13,843 nucleotides of DNA from an uncultured Saprospiraceae bacterium (GTDB lineage: Bacteria > Bacteroidota > Bacteroidia > Chitinophagales > Saprospiraceae), in assembly GCA_937973565.1 (NCBI GenBank), contig CALJKQ010000071.1:1-13843 (forward strand), given 5' to 3'. Under the pieces are notes generated by a model. It searched no databases and had not been told where the DNA came from. It worked only from the letters and a program-made list of their open reading frames with translations. The translations under genes were made by a program, and so were the position numbers. Each line of letters opens with the position of its first letter. Position 1 is the stretch's first letter. This document shows positions 1 to 7,602 of the stretch, piece by piece.

Positions 1-302
1 ATGCCTTCAACAATGCCAATATCAAAAACTTTACCCAAGGTGTCTACTTTGAATTTGACCAATACCTTACCTCCTACCCGCTCTTCTTTAGCAGCTGAAG
101 GGTACTGCATGCTATCGGCAATTATTTTATAAACGCCTTCTTGACCTCCGTTGACAAAAACCGGCATCTTATCCACTACGGCCATCTTTGGGCTTTTATT
201 GGCCTTCTTTTTGTTGCTCTTTGTCTGAGCCATCACCGGCAGGACAAAAATCAGCATCAGCAAGCCAAGCATCATCTGGATTTGTATTCTATTCATTTTC
301 AT
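1..302 (-). CDS. Secreted TonB C-terminal-domain protein (5' part only)
   Basis: The gene runs off the left edge, so only about 100 N-terminal codons are visible. The start is ATG at 302, with a second in-frame ATG at 296. Residues 1-26 form a signal peptide: a basic start, a hydrophobic core (LGLLMLIFVLPVMA) and a likely cut near AQT. A Lys-rich linker follows (about 27-40). From about residue 42 (DKMPVFVNGGQEGVYK) the sequence matches the TonB C-terminal fold, with the usual YP...A...GKVLVKFKVDTLGKV pattern. In Bacteroidota this domain often occurs in periplasmic or exported proteins with a signal peptide instead of the inner-membrane anchor of classical TonB. It could act in energy transduction to outer-membrane receptors or as a stand-alone periplasmic domain. 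The missing C-terminus prevents a firmer call. Confidence 0.75.
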   Translation of the reverse strand, partial: MKMNRIQIQMMLGLLMLIFVLPVMAQTKSNKKKANKSPKMAVVDKMPVFVNGGQEGVYKIIADSMQYPSAAKEERVGGKVLVKFKVDTLGKVFDIGIVEG

Positions 303-414
303 GGCGGCAAAATTATTAAAAAAAATCAACAGAATTTACATTTCTTATTTACCTTATGTTTTGCTAAACAGGCAACATTTTTCTCGGATAAGCCTACACT
401 TTCTTAACTCTGAA

Positions 415-981
415 TTAAACTACCTCGACACCAAACACCCGGGTAAATGCCAGACTGCCCTCCATCGAAACCTTCATTCCTTTCACCCGGTTTTGACTGA
501 GATCAAAGCTGTAATGGAAGGAAGAAACCATGTTTGCCCCTTCCAGTAGGGTTTTAAAGAATACGGTTTGTGATAGGTCGCAAGAATCAAAAATCACATC
601 TGTCAGGTCAGCATGGGTAAAATCGGCTTGTATCAAATGACAGCGGTTAAATTTCTTTTTTTTCAGATTACATCCGGTAAAATTGCAATAGTTGAGAAGA
701 CAATCTGAAACCTTAAAATCAAGGCCATAAGCGCCACAGTGTTCAAAATCAAGACCCAACATCTTACAGCCATCGAATACCACTTCTCTGAATTGAACCC
801 CATGGATGTTGGCATTGCTCAGATCGCAATCATTAAAATCACATTCTGTAAATGAAAATCCCCTCAAATCCATGCCCGAAAAATCGCAGCGCGTAAACGC
901 TGAATACTCATAAAGTCCCGGCGCTAATGAAACTGACTTAATTAATTTGTCGGTAATTTGAAGGTCGCTGAATCGCTGCAT
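415..981 (-). CDS. Pentapeptide-repeat protein
   Basis: A 188-residue protein, nearly all of it a right-handed quadrilateral beta-helix. From about residue 29 to 171, five-residue units with a central Phe/Leu/Met recur (CDFSG, MDLRG, FSFTE, CDFND, CDLSN and onward), with one irregular step around residues 91-97. It is Cys-rich and has no signal peptide or membrane segment, so it is probably cytoplasmic. Size and fold resemble the Qnr/McbG group, some of which mimic DNA and protect gyrase. Most pentapeptide proteins have no known role, so that function is only a possibility. The frame opens earlier at TTG (993), but that TTG lies inside a promoter-like TATTTTTG box (991-998). I therefore prefer ATG at 981. 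It appears to be a single-gene unit. Confidence 0.85.
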   Translation of the reverse strand: MQRFSDLQITDKLIKSVSLAPGLYEYSAFTRCDFSGMDLRGFSFTECDFNDCDLSNANIHGVQFREVVFDGCKMLGLDFEHCGAYGLDFKVSDCLLNYCNFTGCNLKKKKFNRCHLIQADFTHADLTDVIFDSCDLSQTVFFKTLLEGANMVSSFHYSFDLSQNRVKGMKVSMEGSLAFTRVFGVEVV

Positions 982-990
982 GTTTTGGAA

Positions 991-998
991 CAAAAATA
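991..998 (-). promoter_or_regulatory. Possible -7 promoter box of the pentapeptide gene
   Basis: The minus strand reads TATTTTTG, matching the Bacteroidota -7 consensus TAnnTTTG, and ends 9 nt before the preferred ATG at 981. I see no good TTTG at the expected -33 distance. If real, the 5' leader would be only a few nucleotides long. Confidence 0.3.
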
Positions 999-1020
999 GG
1001 GTAAAGGCTGGAAACCTGAA

Positions 1021-1090
1021 TTTATTATCTGAAGAAAGTAGCGATAATAAACGAAATCGACAAATAACTTTCGTCGATTGATTTATTATC
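1021..1090. repeat. Three copies of a 9-bp word forming alternative hairpins
   Basis: TTTATTATC occurs at 1021-1029 and again at 1082-1090, and its exact reverse complement GATAATAAA occurs at 1043-1051. The middle copy can pair with either flank. The right-hand pairing is reinforced by an inner 7-bp stem, AATCGAC (1055-1061) with GTCGATT (1073-1079), which leaves an 11-nt loop. A third overlapping option is ACGAAA (1051-1056) with TTTCGT (1069-1074). The element lies between the methyltransferase stop and the pentapeptide gene, so it could be a terminator, an operator or a remnant of a small mobile element. No clear U-tract follows on either strand. Confidence 0.55.
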
Positions 1091-1157
1091 CCTGTTGATT
1101 TTATAAAGAGTTTGTCACCATTCGGGTCTTCCGTTTATTAAGTGTTTTGCCCGTATT

Positions 1158-2003
1158 TTATCCGACCCTCAACCAAAAGGACCCACCATGCCTCTCCACA
1201 TTTTTCAGGTTATCATGCTCCCAAACAGGGGCGATCAGGGAAGCCAATTCTTTATCTTCTGAAATAAAATAAGCCGGGAAAATAGGCTGGTACTTTTGTG
1301 CATTGGCCAACAGGTAAAAAGCCAGGCCGTATTGCTCTGTATATGCCCTGTCGCACATGAACTGCGGGTAATCGTAAGGCAGATAAATATCGTGGATATG
1401 CACAATGACACCCTTTTTCAAACGGGGCAGGATTTCCATAAAAAATACCATGGCATCACTGTTGGGCAGGATGCGGTGCGAGTTGTCCACAAACAAAATA
1501 TCGTCTTCATTCAAGCTATCCAATATGTTGTGGTCAACGTTTTCAAAAGGCTGTCGGATCACCCAGTCCGCCAGATGATCAATTTCTGCCCGGGGCATAG
1601 GATCGATAGAAGTAATTTCCATATTTAGCCCATTGTCTTTTTTGGCCTTATAGGCAACCTTGGTAGAATTGCCCGATCCTATTTCGATGTATTTGGAAGG
1701 TTTGAATTTGGCTATCAAGGTATAGATGGAAATGATGTCTAAGCCGGGTAAAAAGCCATTGTTCCATACCGGTTTTGAGGTGTCCTTTTCAACACCCGCA
1801 CCTTGAATGGCGGCCAACGTGGTTTGGTGAAGCATCACATCTGCCAGGATTTCACGGTACAATGACCTGTTTTTATTGATGATGTCGTACAATTCTTTGT
1901 GCGGGGGCAGACCATGACCGTATCTGGGACGCATTTCCACCTTATAATCCAGAAAAACATTCTGATATCGGGAGCTCAGAAATCTATAAATATTTTTTAA
2001 CAT
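1158..2003 (-). CDS. Class I SAM-dependent methyltransferase (Methyltransf_24-like)
   Basis: A 281-residue cytoplasmic protein with a Rossmann-type methyltransferase core. Motif I is EIGSGNSTK (107-115). An acidic residue at the end of strand 2 (Asp134 in TSIDPMPR) would contact the SAM ribose. DDILFVDNSHR (167-177) is the strand-4 motif, followed by VHIHDIYLPYDYP (201-213), a signature of the Methyltransf_24 group often found in surface-glycan loci. The N-terminal ~100 residues are family-specific. The substrate is unknown; a sugar hydroxyl or capping O-methylation is plausible from the adjacent glycan cluster. The start is ATG at 2003. It has the same orientation as the cluster but is separated from the flippase by 288 nt, so it may have its own promoter. 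Confidence 0.85.
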   Translation of the reverse strand: MLKNIYRFLSSRYQNVFLDYKVEMRPRYGHGLPPHKELYDIINKNRSLYREILADVMLHQTTLAAIQGAGVEKDTSKPVWNNGFLPGLDIISIYTLIAKFKPSKYIEIGSGNSTKVAYKAKKDNGLNMEITSIDPMPRAEIDHLADWVIRQPFENVDHNILDSLNEDDILFVDNSHRILPNSDAMVFFMEILPRLKKGVIVHIHDIYLPYDYPQFMCDRAYTEQYGLAFYLLANAQKYQPIFPAYFISEDKELASLIAPVWEHDNLKNVERHGGSFWLRVG

Positions 2004-2027
2004 ATATATTATTTATTTACAAGTATA

Positions 2028-2055
2028 TATACATTATAATTAAAAATTATGTATA
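2028..2055. repeat. AT-rich imperfect inverted repeat upstream of the methyltransferase
   Basis: The left arm is TATACAT plus AATT (2028-2034 and 2038-2041) around a 3-nt bulge. It pairs with AATTATGTATA (2045-2055) across an AAA loop. It lies 25 nt upstream of the methyltransferase ATG. It could be an operator, or just low-complexity AT sequence. Confidence 0.3.
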
Positions 2056-2232
2056 ATACTCGCTGTTTATAAGGTCAATGTCGACAAAACTAATGATTAT
2101 CTGAAAATTAGAAGCTATTTAGGGATGGATCCTATGTATTTTAACGATTGGATACAGTTATTGGATAACCAAAATCCCTGTTATACGGTAATGGAATTTT
2201 TGCAAATAAAGCTGAAGGAAGGCAGGGTATGA
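2044..2232 (+). pseudogene. Coding-like plus-strand remnant, unknown
   Basis: A 62-codon stop-free stretch follows the TAA at 2041-2043 and ends with TGA at 2230. The only clear internal starts are ATG at 2125 and 2134. The translation from about codon 20 looks protein-like, with segments such as YLGMDPMYFNDWIQLL and MEFLQIKLKEGRV. The minus strand has stops in all frames here. It is the only plus-strand coding-like stretch inside a minus-strand cluster. I do not recognise the family. It may be the 3' tail of a gene displaced when the methyltransferase joined the cluster, or a chance open frame. Confidence 0.3.
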
Positions 2233-2315
2233 TCCCAGAAAGTACCCATCAAATGCTGCCACCCTCCATGCAAATAGGGTTAAAAGGCACCTTATTGCTG
2301 CCGGGCTTTAATTAA
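2229..2315 (+). CDS. Possible 28-residue ORF coupled to the preceding remnant
   Basis: ATG at 2229 overlaps the TGA of the preceding plus-strand frame in an ATGA arrangement, the usual sign of translational coupling. It encodes 28 residues including MLPPSMQIGLKGTLLLPG and stops at 2313-2315, overlapping the antisense 3' end of the flippase by 24 nt. No family is recognised. It could be part of the same decayed gene as the upstream frame, separated by a frameshift, or chance. Confidence 0.2.
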   Translation: MIPESTHQMLPPSMQIGLKGTLLLPGFN

Positions 2316-3710
2316 TCCCAACCACGATTTTCTGGAGAAATACAGAAGTACGATCGTAATGAGGCTAGCCATAACCAATCGAAACAACAAATCAAGGGAT
2401 TTATGTTGGTAGCCCCAATAAAACAGTAATAACAGTGGAATCATTACCAACAGCCCCTGAGCAACCAGTGTCTTTATTGAGATTGGGAAATAAAATGCTT
2501 TTTGCGAAAAGTAAAACTGTGTAACCAGAATAAGAAGTGCTGTGCAAAAACTGCCAATGGCACTTCCTGCCAAACCATAAACCGGAAGCAGGCAAAGGTT
2601 GATAGCAAAAACAAAGACAAGACCCAGTAAATACAAATACGCATTCATCCTGGTTTTATGGTCCAAAAACAAGCCAACGAACAAGTAAGAATAGTGCAAA
2701 AGAAAGCCGGAAATGAGCATTACCGGAAACAAATAGGTGTTTTCACTGTATTGGGAGCCTGCCATGATACGGATAATTTCAGGGCTAAGCCAAGCCATCC
2801 AGCCAATAAGCAATAGGCCTCCCAACCAAATGAAATGATAAATTTCACCAAACTCTGCTACTTTTTTGGATTCTTTATAATCCCGATAAATATGCGGCAA
2901 TAGCGAATTTCCTATTATGTTCATGGCCAGCATAGGTACAGCAGCAATCCTGAATATTACGGCATACATGCCAACTGATGAAAGACCCAGGATCTCTTTG
3001 ATCATCATCCTGTCAATGTAATTCATGAGATACAACAAAACTGCTGAAATAGTGAGTGGTGATGAAAATGCCAGCATCTTTATCCACAATGCCCGATCGG
3101 GCAAGCCATGAAGCTCATGGATGTGTTTTCGAATACCAAATGCGATGCCCACCACCGCTCCTGCTATCTGACCAATAAATACGCCCTTCAAGCCCTGATC
3201 ATAATAAACAACCAGTGCTATGGAAACCAAAACGGTAGACAACACGCAAGCTACATTTGCCATGGCATAACCAGTGCTTTGCAAAGCAAATCGTTGGATG
3301 GTCTGCAAGTAGTTAAACAGTGACATACAGGCGGCTGCCACAAAAGCGAGATAAACAATGCCCTTGTCATCCGGGCTTTCGGTTAACCATACAGAAAGTT
3401 CCTCCTGAAACAAAAAAACAATGATTAACAACAGGATGATGGCATACAGATAATGCCATAAGCCGGTGCTCACAATCTGTTTTTGTTCTACACTGTTTCC
3501 GTCGTTATAAAATCTGGCAACTGACTGGTACATTTCCAGAAAGACAAATACACTTGTAATATAGGTTAAAACATTAATGAGATCAAGCACTCCATAAGAA
3601 ACCGGCCCTAATACCCTTGCAAAAACAGGTATCAATATAAAATTTATCAATCGTACAAGCAGGGTACTCACCCCGTATATACCCAGATCTTTAAGAAACT
3701 TTTCTTTCAC
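2292..3710 (-). CDS. Wzx-like polysaccharide flippase (MVF/MOP superfamily)
   Basis: A 472-residue integral inner-membrane protein with about 14 predicted helices (roughly 9-30, 40-60, 84-102, 118-134, 148-169, 174-193, 214-232, 246-268, 293-309, 326-348, 357-375, 380-401, 413-433, 440-458). The N-terminus (YGVSTLLVRLINFILIPVFARVLGP) is the standard opening of the polysaccharide-synthesis transporter family, and NYIDRMMI near 230-237 is also typical. Its likely job is to flip lipid-linked oligosaccharide across the inner membrane. The start is GTG at 3710, inside the end of the glycosyltransferase gene (20-nt overlap). The conserved N-terminus begins directly there and the next Met is at residue 60, so GTG is well supported and translational coupling is likely. 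Confidence 0.88.
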   Translation of the reverse strand: MKEKFLKDLGIYGVSTLLVRLINFILIPVFARVLGPVSYGVLDLINVLTYITSVFVFLEMYQSVARFYNDGNSVEQKQIVSTGLWHYLYAIILLLIIVFLFQEELSVWLTESPDDKGIVYLAFVAAACMSLFNYLQTIQRFALQSTGYAMANVACVLSTVLVSIALVVYYDQGLKGVFIGQIAGAVVGIAFGIRKHIHELHGLPDRALWIKMLAFSSPLTISAVLLYLMNYIDRMMIKEILGLSSVGMYAVIFRIAAVPMLAMNIIGNSLLPHIYRDYKESKKVAEFGEIYHFIWLGGLLLIGWMAWLSPEIIRIMAGSQYSENTYLFPVMLISGFLLHYSYLFVGLFLDHKTRMNAYLYLLGLVFVFAINLCLLPVYGLAGSAIGSFCTALLILVTQFYFSQKAFYFPISIKTLVAQGLLVMIPLLLLFYWGYQHKSLDLLFRLVMASLITIVLLYFSRKSWLGLIKARQQ

Positions 3711-4992
3711 TTAAGATCTCCTTTTTTTCATTGATAAAGTGCAATACCTTTTCCTGTAATCCCATATTATGGTCTAAAAACAAGGCTTCGTTTCCCAATT
3801 GTCTGACGTATCCTGCCACAAATTTTTTAAGCTTATCCTCCTGCATGCCATAACCGTGTATACATTGTATATTGACAGGATCAAAATACCAATTATGGGG
3901 TATATGTCCGTGAATAATATCCCAATATTTTCTGGCCACAGCCCTGTTGTTCCAGTTCTTTCTTACGAATTGACCACTTTTTTCGCCCACTTCCATTCTT
4001 CTGTTTCTGTTTACGATCAGGTCCAGCAACTCATGTTCCAATTCTTCCGGAGGGCAAAATACAGATGGAGGTATTTCGTCCATGCTATAATCATAATGAA
4101 TACAGGCTGCATAATAACCAGCACTAACCACCGGCTTATTGGCATAAGAAGCCTCAGTTCCCAGGCCACCAAGCGGAATATCAGAATACAATTCATCAAT
4201 GATGATATCAGCTTCTTCAATCATTTCGAGCACTCGTTCATTGGGTACATTTTCCAGTCGAACGAATTCTACGGGATACCCTGCTTCCTGCATTTTCCTG
4301 ACCATTGCCTCGATTTCCGCACTACCTTTTGATAATGCCAACGAGGGTGCATGCAATATTTTCAGCAAACGGGATCGATCATTACGGGGTGCTGTGCTTT
4401 TGATTTCATCCCCGCAAGGAAATCCGATGTGCAACCACGCAATAAAGGGCTTACTATGAAACAAAGCAGTGGGCGGATGATTGATGATCACATCTGCGTA
4501 TTTTTCTATGCGATCAAATTCCTTCTTTTGCTTCTCAACATCGCGGTAACAAGCTTCATAATTTGCCTCGTTGCCTTTCAAGTATTTGGTTAAAACAAAA
4601 TTGCCCGACATGTAAAGTGGCCTGGATTCAGTACCCAAACAGACAAAAATGATTTTTTTTCCGAAGTATTTCAGAATCGCCAATTCATAAAATTGAAAGT
4701 ATGCATGTGAATTCAGTATAAATACATCATAACGAAAGCATACCCAGCCAAAGATGAGACTTTTGGTGATCATTAAAAAAGGAAGTGCCAGCCATTTTAT
4801 CAATGGATTCTTACCGTTTTTGAACAGCTCAAACAACCATTGGTTAATGACCACCATGAATGGCATTGGACTTTGGTAATACTTGTTTTTGCACAAAAAC
4901 CATAAGTCAGCTCTTATGCCTTCTTCTTCAAAGCCCTTTTTAAGCTTGGTAAAATACCCTGCTATTTCAACATTACCTATGTATATTCTCAT
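3691..4992 (-). CDS. GT-B fold glycosyltransferase (GT4-like)
   Basis: A 433-residue protein of the GT-B type. The N-terminal acceptor half covers about 1-200, with hydrophobic stretches near 63-100 that may associate with the membrane. The C-terminal nucleotide-sugar half begins at LLKILHAPS (209-217) and continues through VEFVRLENVPNERVLEMIEEADIIID (241-266) and LGTEASYANKPVV (277-289). Glu280 in the latter matches the E(x)7E region of GT4-type enzymes, though the second Glu is not obvious. A C-terminal extension (about 365-433) is seen in relatives from glycan loci. It probably adds one sugar, possibly the amidinated one, to a growing lipid-linked glycan. ATG at 4992 lies 13 nt after the amidotransferase gene. 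Confidence 0.8.
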   Translation of the reverse strand: MRIYIGNVEIAGYFTKLKKGFEEEGIRADLWFLCKNKYYQSPMPFMVVINQWLFELFKNGKNPLIKWLALPFLMITKSLIFGWVCFRYDVFILNSHAYFQFYELAILKYFGKKIIFVCLGTESRPLYMSGNFVLTKYLKGNEANYEACYRDVEKQKKEFDRIEKYADVIINHPPTALFHSKPFIAWLHIGFPCGDEIKSTAPRNDRSRLLKILHAPSLALSKGSAEIEAMVRKMQEAGYPVEFVRLENVPNERVLEMIEEADIIIDELYSDIPLGGLGTEASYANKPVVSAGYYAACIHYDYSMDEIPPSVFCPPEELEHELLDLIVNRNRRMEVGEKSGQFVRKNWNNRAVARKYWDIIHGHIPHNWYFDPVNIQCIHGYGMQEDKLKKFVAGYVRQLGNEALFLDHNMGLQEKVLHFINEKKEILSERKVS

Positions 4993-5005
4993 GACACAGT
5001 AAAAC

Positions 5006-6205
5006 TTATTCTTTATATGATTTTGTGTACTTTAAGTAAAAACTCAACGGCACAAGATTGGCTTTTACCAGCAAATAAAAAAACCATCTGAGCCTTTCAA
5101 AGGTCTTTTTGTAAGTTGGGTAATCTCTGTATGACTTGTTGGGAGCCGCCATCAATTTGATAAATTCTTCTTCTGAAATACCCAATCGCTTATATATTTC
5201 TACCAGTATACCGGCATCAAATGGTTTTTCTTGCGTAATGGCTTCTAAGGCTTCTTCCCTCGTCCACTGACCGGATCTTACCAAAGCAGAGAATTCACAA
5301 TACCTCAGATCATAGCCAAATTTTTTAGGCAACCAATAGTTGTTGGTAAAATAAGCGGTACGGTTTTCCATGTGATGTCCACCATAATACTGCCAACCAA
5401 ATTGAGCCGATAAAAATTTTTTAACTTCTTCCTTATTATAATCCAGATAGTAAAGCGGCCTGATTTTTTTAATCTTATCCACTATTATCCACTTGAGCCA
5501 GTGACTCATCCACAGACTCGGCAAGGTTTTGAGAGCTCTGCTGCCAAACATTTTTTGTACCGAGGCTATGTATTTGGCGTCCATATAAAACCATCCATGT
5601 GGAGAAATACCCTCCGTTCTGAAGGAATGTCCCTCAAATATGTACTTGATGCCAAATTTTCTACATGCCATATAATGTACAGTTGCAAGTGCCAAATCAC
5701 TCGGTGTGTCGATATCCGGCACCGATGCCTTTAAAAACGAATGAAATACATCGTTGTACTCATCGTTGTCAACCACATGGGTGTATAAATCAATACCCAA
5801 CTGTTCAGTTACGCATCTGATGTTTTCAACCGCAATTTTGGAATTCCAGGTATTGTCAAAATGGGCAGCCAACACCCTTAAACCCAATACTTCTTTTGCC
5901 AAATACATCATATAGGAAGAATCGGTACCCCCGCTGACTCCCACAACAACATCGTATTTTTTATTTTTCTGTTCCTTCTTTATTTGAGCCGCCAATTGCT
6001 TTAAATAGGCCATACCTTCCTCTCCTGTAGGGTACATCTTATCCAGCTCATCGAACTGCAAACAATAATTACAAACGCCATTTTCATTGAAATGGATATA
6101 AGGTATGCTGTTGTCATAAATGCAACGTGAACATATTACCTTGTTTTCCACAGGATTTGCTATTTTAATGGATTTTACATCCGGGCTTCCCATTGTTGTT
6201 TCCAT
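5006..6205 (-). CDS. N-acetyl sugar amidotransferase (WbpG/PseA family)
   Basis: A 399-residue PP-loop ATP-pyrophosphatase-type enzyme. It has an N-terminal zinc-ribbon-like Cys set, CSRC (25-28) and CNYC (45-48), then the ATP-binding loop VSGGTDSS (90-97). Further family landmarks are AAHFDNTWN (113-121), DTPSDLA (166-172) and the EGHSFRTEG motif (191-199). Characterised relatives (WbpG in Pseudomonas O-antigen, PseA in Campylobacter pseudaminic acid) activate an N-acetyl sugar with ATP and replace the carbonyl oxygen with nitrogen, giving an acetamidino group. WbpG depends on HisH/HisF-type partners for ammonia, and both partners lie directly upstream here. The C-terminal ~40 residues are basic and aromatic. 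The start is ATG at 6205, 9 nt after the HisF-like stop; ATG at 6193 is an alternative. Confidence 0.9.
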   Translation of the reverse strand: METTMGSPDVKSIKIANPVENKVICSRCIYDNSIPYIHFNENGVCNYCLQFDELDKMYPTGEEGMAYLKQLAAQIKKEQKNKKYDVVVGVSGGTDSSYMMYLAKEVLGLRVLAAHFDNTWNSKIAVENIRCVTEQLGIDLYTHVVDNDEYNDVFHSFLKASVPDIDTPSDLALATVHYMACRKFGIKYIFEGHSFRTEGISPHGWFYMDAKYIASVQKMFGSRALKTLPSLWMSHWLKWIIVDKIKKIRPLYYLDYNKEEVKKFLSAQFGWQYYGGHHMENRTAYFTNNYWLPKKFGYDLRYCEFSALVRSGQWTREEALEAITQEKPFDAGILVEIYKRLGISEEEFIKLMAAPNKSYRDYPTYKKTFERLRWFFYLLVKANLVPLSFYLKYTKSYKE

Positions 6206-6214
6206 ATGTTTTGA

Positions 6215-6985
6215 TTATTGTTTGAGGTCATTGATTTCTTTTAAAGTTTTGGCAGAAGGAAAGTTGATGAGTACACCCAGCCCCTTTTGCTGATATACTA
6301 CCATACTACCCAATGCTACTGCCGATACACCGCCCTTTTGAATGGCATCTTTAATATGGTCAACTGTTCCGGCTCCTCCCGAGGCGATCACCGGCACATT
6401 TGAGCCTGAGGTAATCCTTTTCAACAACTCCAGGTCAAACCCTTTCCAGCTTCCTTCTCTGTCTATATTATTCAATACAATTTCTCCGGCTCCAGCCTTG
6501 ACAACTGCTTTTGATTTCTCTTCAGGACTCTCACCTGACATGGTAAGGCCGGAATCATAGCATACTCTGTACCTGCCTAACCAATCTTTTTTCACATCGA
6601 TGCTGGCGACCACACACTGACTTCCGAAAACTGCAGCGGCTTCACTTAGGAGTTCATCACTGCTTTCCAGTGCTGCATTGATTACTACTTTTTCAACCCC
6701 CATCCTCAGTATTTCTTTGATCTGAGCTATTCTGGAAATACCCCCACCATAGGTCAGCGGCATGAAACACTCATTCGCAATGCGTTGTATAAATTCGAGG
6801 TCCGGCCCTCTGCTGTGTCTGTCGCGACTGATATCACAGATCATCAGTTCATCAACTTCCTTTTCATTGAAAATCTTGATGGCATTCACAGGGTCTCCCA
6901 CGTATTGCGGATGCTTGTATTTTACCGTTTTTACCAATTTTCCGCCCTGGACCAATAAACAAGGCAAAACTCTGTTCTGTACCAT
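6215..6985 (-). CDS. HisF-like synthase subunit of the sugar amidation system
   Basis: A 256-residue (beta-alpha)8 barrel of the HisF family. I choose ATG at 6985 over the longer TTG frame from 7003. It gives MVQNRVLPCLLVQGG, which lines up with the family N-terminus, and leaves 4 nt after the HisH stop. Numbering then matches Thermotoga HisF: catalytic Asp11 is Leu11 here, while Asp130 is kept (SIDVKK). Phosphate-loop glycines survive (TYGGGIS, IASGGAG, ALGSMV). Loss of Asp11 argues against imidazole-glycerol-phosphate synthesis. It fits the HisF2/WbuZ paralogues, which channel ammonia from HisH to an N-acetyl sugar amidotransferase. Its position between hisH-like and amidotransferase genes supports this. 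Confidence 0.9.
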   Translation of the reverse strand: MVQNRVLPCLLVQGGKLVKTVKYKHPQYVGDPVNAIKIFNEKEVDELMICDISRDRHSRGPDLEFIQRIANECFMPLTYGGGISRIAQIKEILRMGVEKVVINAALESSDELLSEAAAVFGSQCVVASIDVKKDWLGRYRVCYDSGLTMSGESPEEKSKAVVKAGAGEIVLNNIDREGSWKGFDLELLKRITSGSNVPVIASGGAGTVDHIKDAIQKGGVSAVALGSMVVYQQKGLGVLINFPSAKTLKEINDLKQ

Positions 6986-6989
6986 GCTT

Positions 6990-7601
6990 TTATAAATTGG
7001 CAAAATTTTTTAATACCTGCATTCCATACCGGTGACTCTTTTCGGGATGAAACTGTACACCCATAATATTGTCTCTGGCAAACACAGATGTAAATTCAGT
7101 TCCGTACAATGTTTTAGCCGCACAATCTGATTCTTCTGCCACTTTCACAAAAAAGGAATGAACAAAATAAAATTTATTCTCCCCTTCCAGTCCGGTTAAA
7201 AGCGGGTGTTCCTGATTTATCTCAATTTGATTCCAACCCATGTGGGGTATGCGTAAAACGGAATGTGCGTCGGTTTTGAATTTCATTGTTTCAGCTTCTA
7301 TCCACATCAAACCGGGAAGCATACCTTCTTCACTGCCATTAGTCATCATCTGCATGCCCAGACAAATGCCCAATATAGGTTTTCCTTTTTCCAGTACTTC
7401 CTGATCCAAGATTACTTTCAAACCACTCTCATGTAAATGTTTCATGCCGGCATCAAAGGCACCGACACCGGGAAGTAACAATTTATCCGCAGCGCGAATC
7501 TCCTCTGCTGATGACGTAATATGAGAGGCTATGCCCAGATATTGGAACATATTATGGATCGAACCCGGATTGCCTACACCATAGTCAATTATCGCTATCA
7601 T
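6990..7601 (-). CDS. HisH-like glutamine amidotransferase subunit
   Basis: A 203-residue class I glutaminase of the HisH family. The nucleophile elbow is GICLGMQ with Cys80. The rest of the triad is His185 and Glu187 in FHPEKS. Typical HisH landmarks are present: DYGVGN (6-11), LPGVGAFD (43-50), IPHMGWN (118-124) and YFVHSF (145-150). It hydrolyses glutamine and delivers ammonia through the partner HisF barrel. Here the partner is the HisF-like protein 4 nt downstream, whose changed active site points to sugar amidination and not histidine synthesis. No other histidine gene is near. The start is ATG at 7601, one nucleotide after the acyltransferase stop, so translation is probably coupled. 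Confidence 0.9.
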   Translation of the reverse strand: MIAIIDYGVGNPGSIHNMFQYLGIASHITSSAEEIRAADKLLLPGVGAFDAGMKHLHESGLKVILDQEVLEKGKPILGICLGMQMMTNGSEEGMLPGLMWIEAETMKFKTDAHSVLRIPHMGWNQIEINQEHPLLTGLEGENKFYFVHSFFVKVAEESDCAAKTLYGTEFTSVFARDNIMGVQFHPEKSHRYGMQVLKNFANL

Positions 7602-7602
7602 C

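Noticed and set aside
141..407. 88-codon plus-strand open frame
   Set aside because: It is antisense to the signal peptide and TonB-C start of the left-edge gene, and no upstream signals fit.
1296..1628. 110-codon plus-strand open frame
   Set aside because: It lies entirely antisense to the methyltransferase, whose conserved motifs are on the minus strand; the translation shows no domain.
3799..4332. 177-codon plus-strand open frame
   Set aside because: Antisense shadow of the glycosyltransferase gene; composition is not protein-like and the minus-strand frame carries the GT-B motifs.
6990..7003. Longer HisF-like start at TTG 7003 overlapping hisH
   Set aside because: ATG at 6985 gives the exact family N-terminus and numbering; the six extra residues have no counterpart in HisF proteins.
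6215..7601. Histidine biosynthesis hisH-hisF pair
   Set aside because: No other his gene is present, Asp11 is lost, and the pair is wedged between sugar-modifying enzymes and a WbpG-type amidotransferase.
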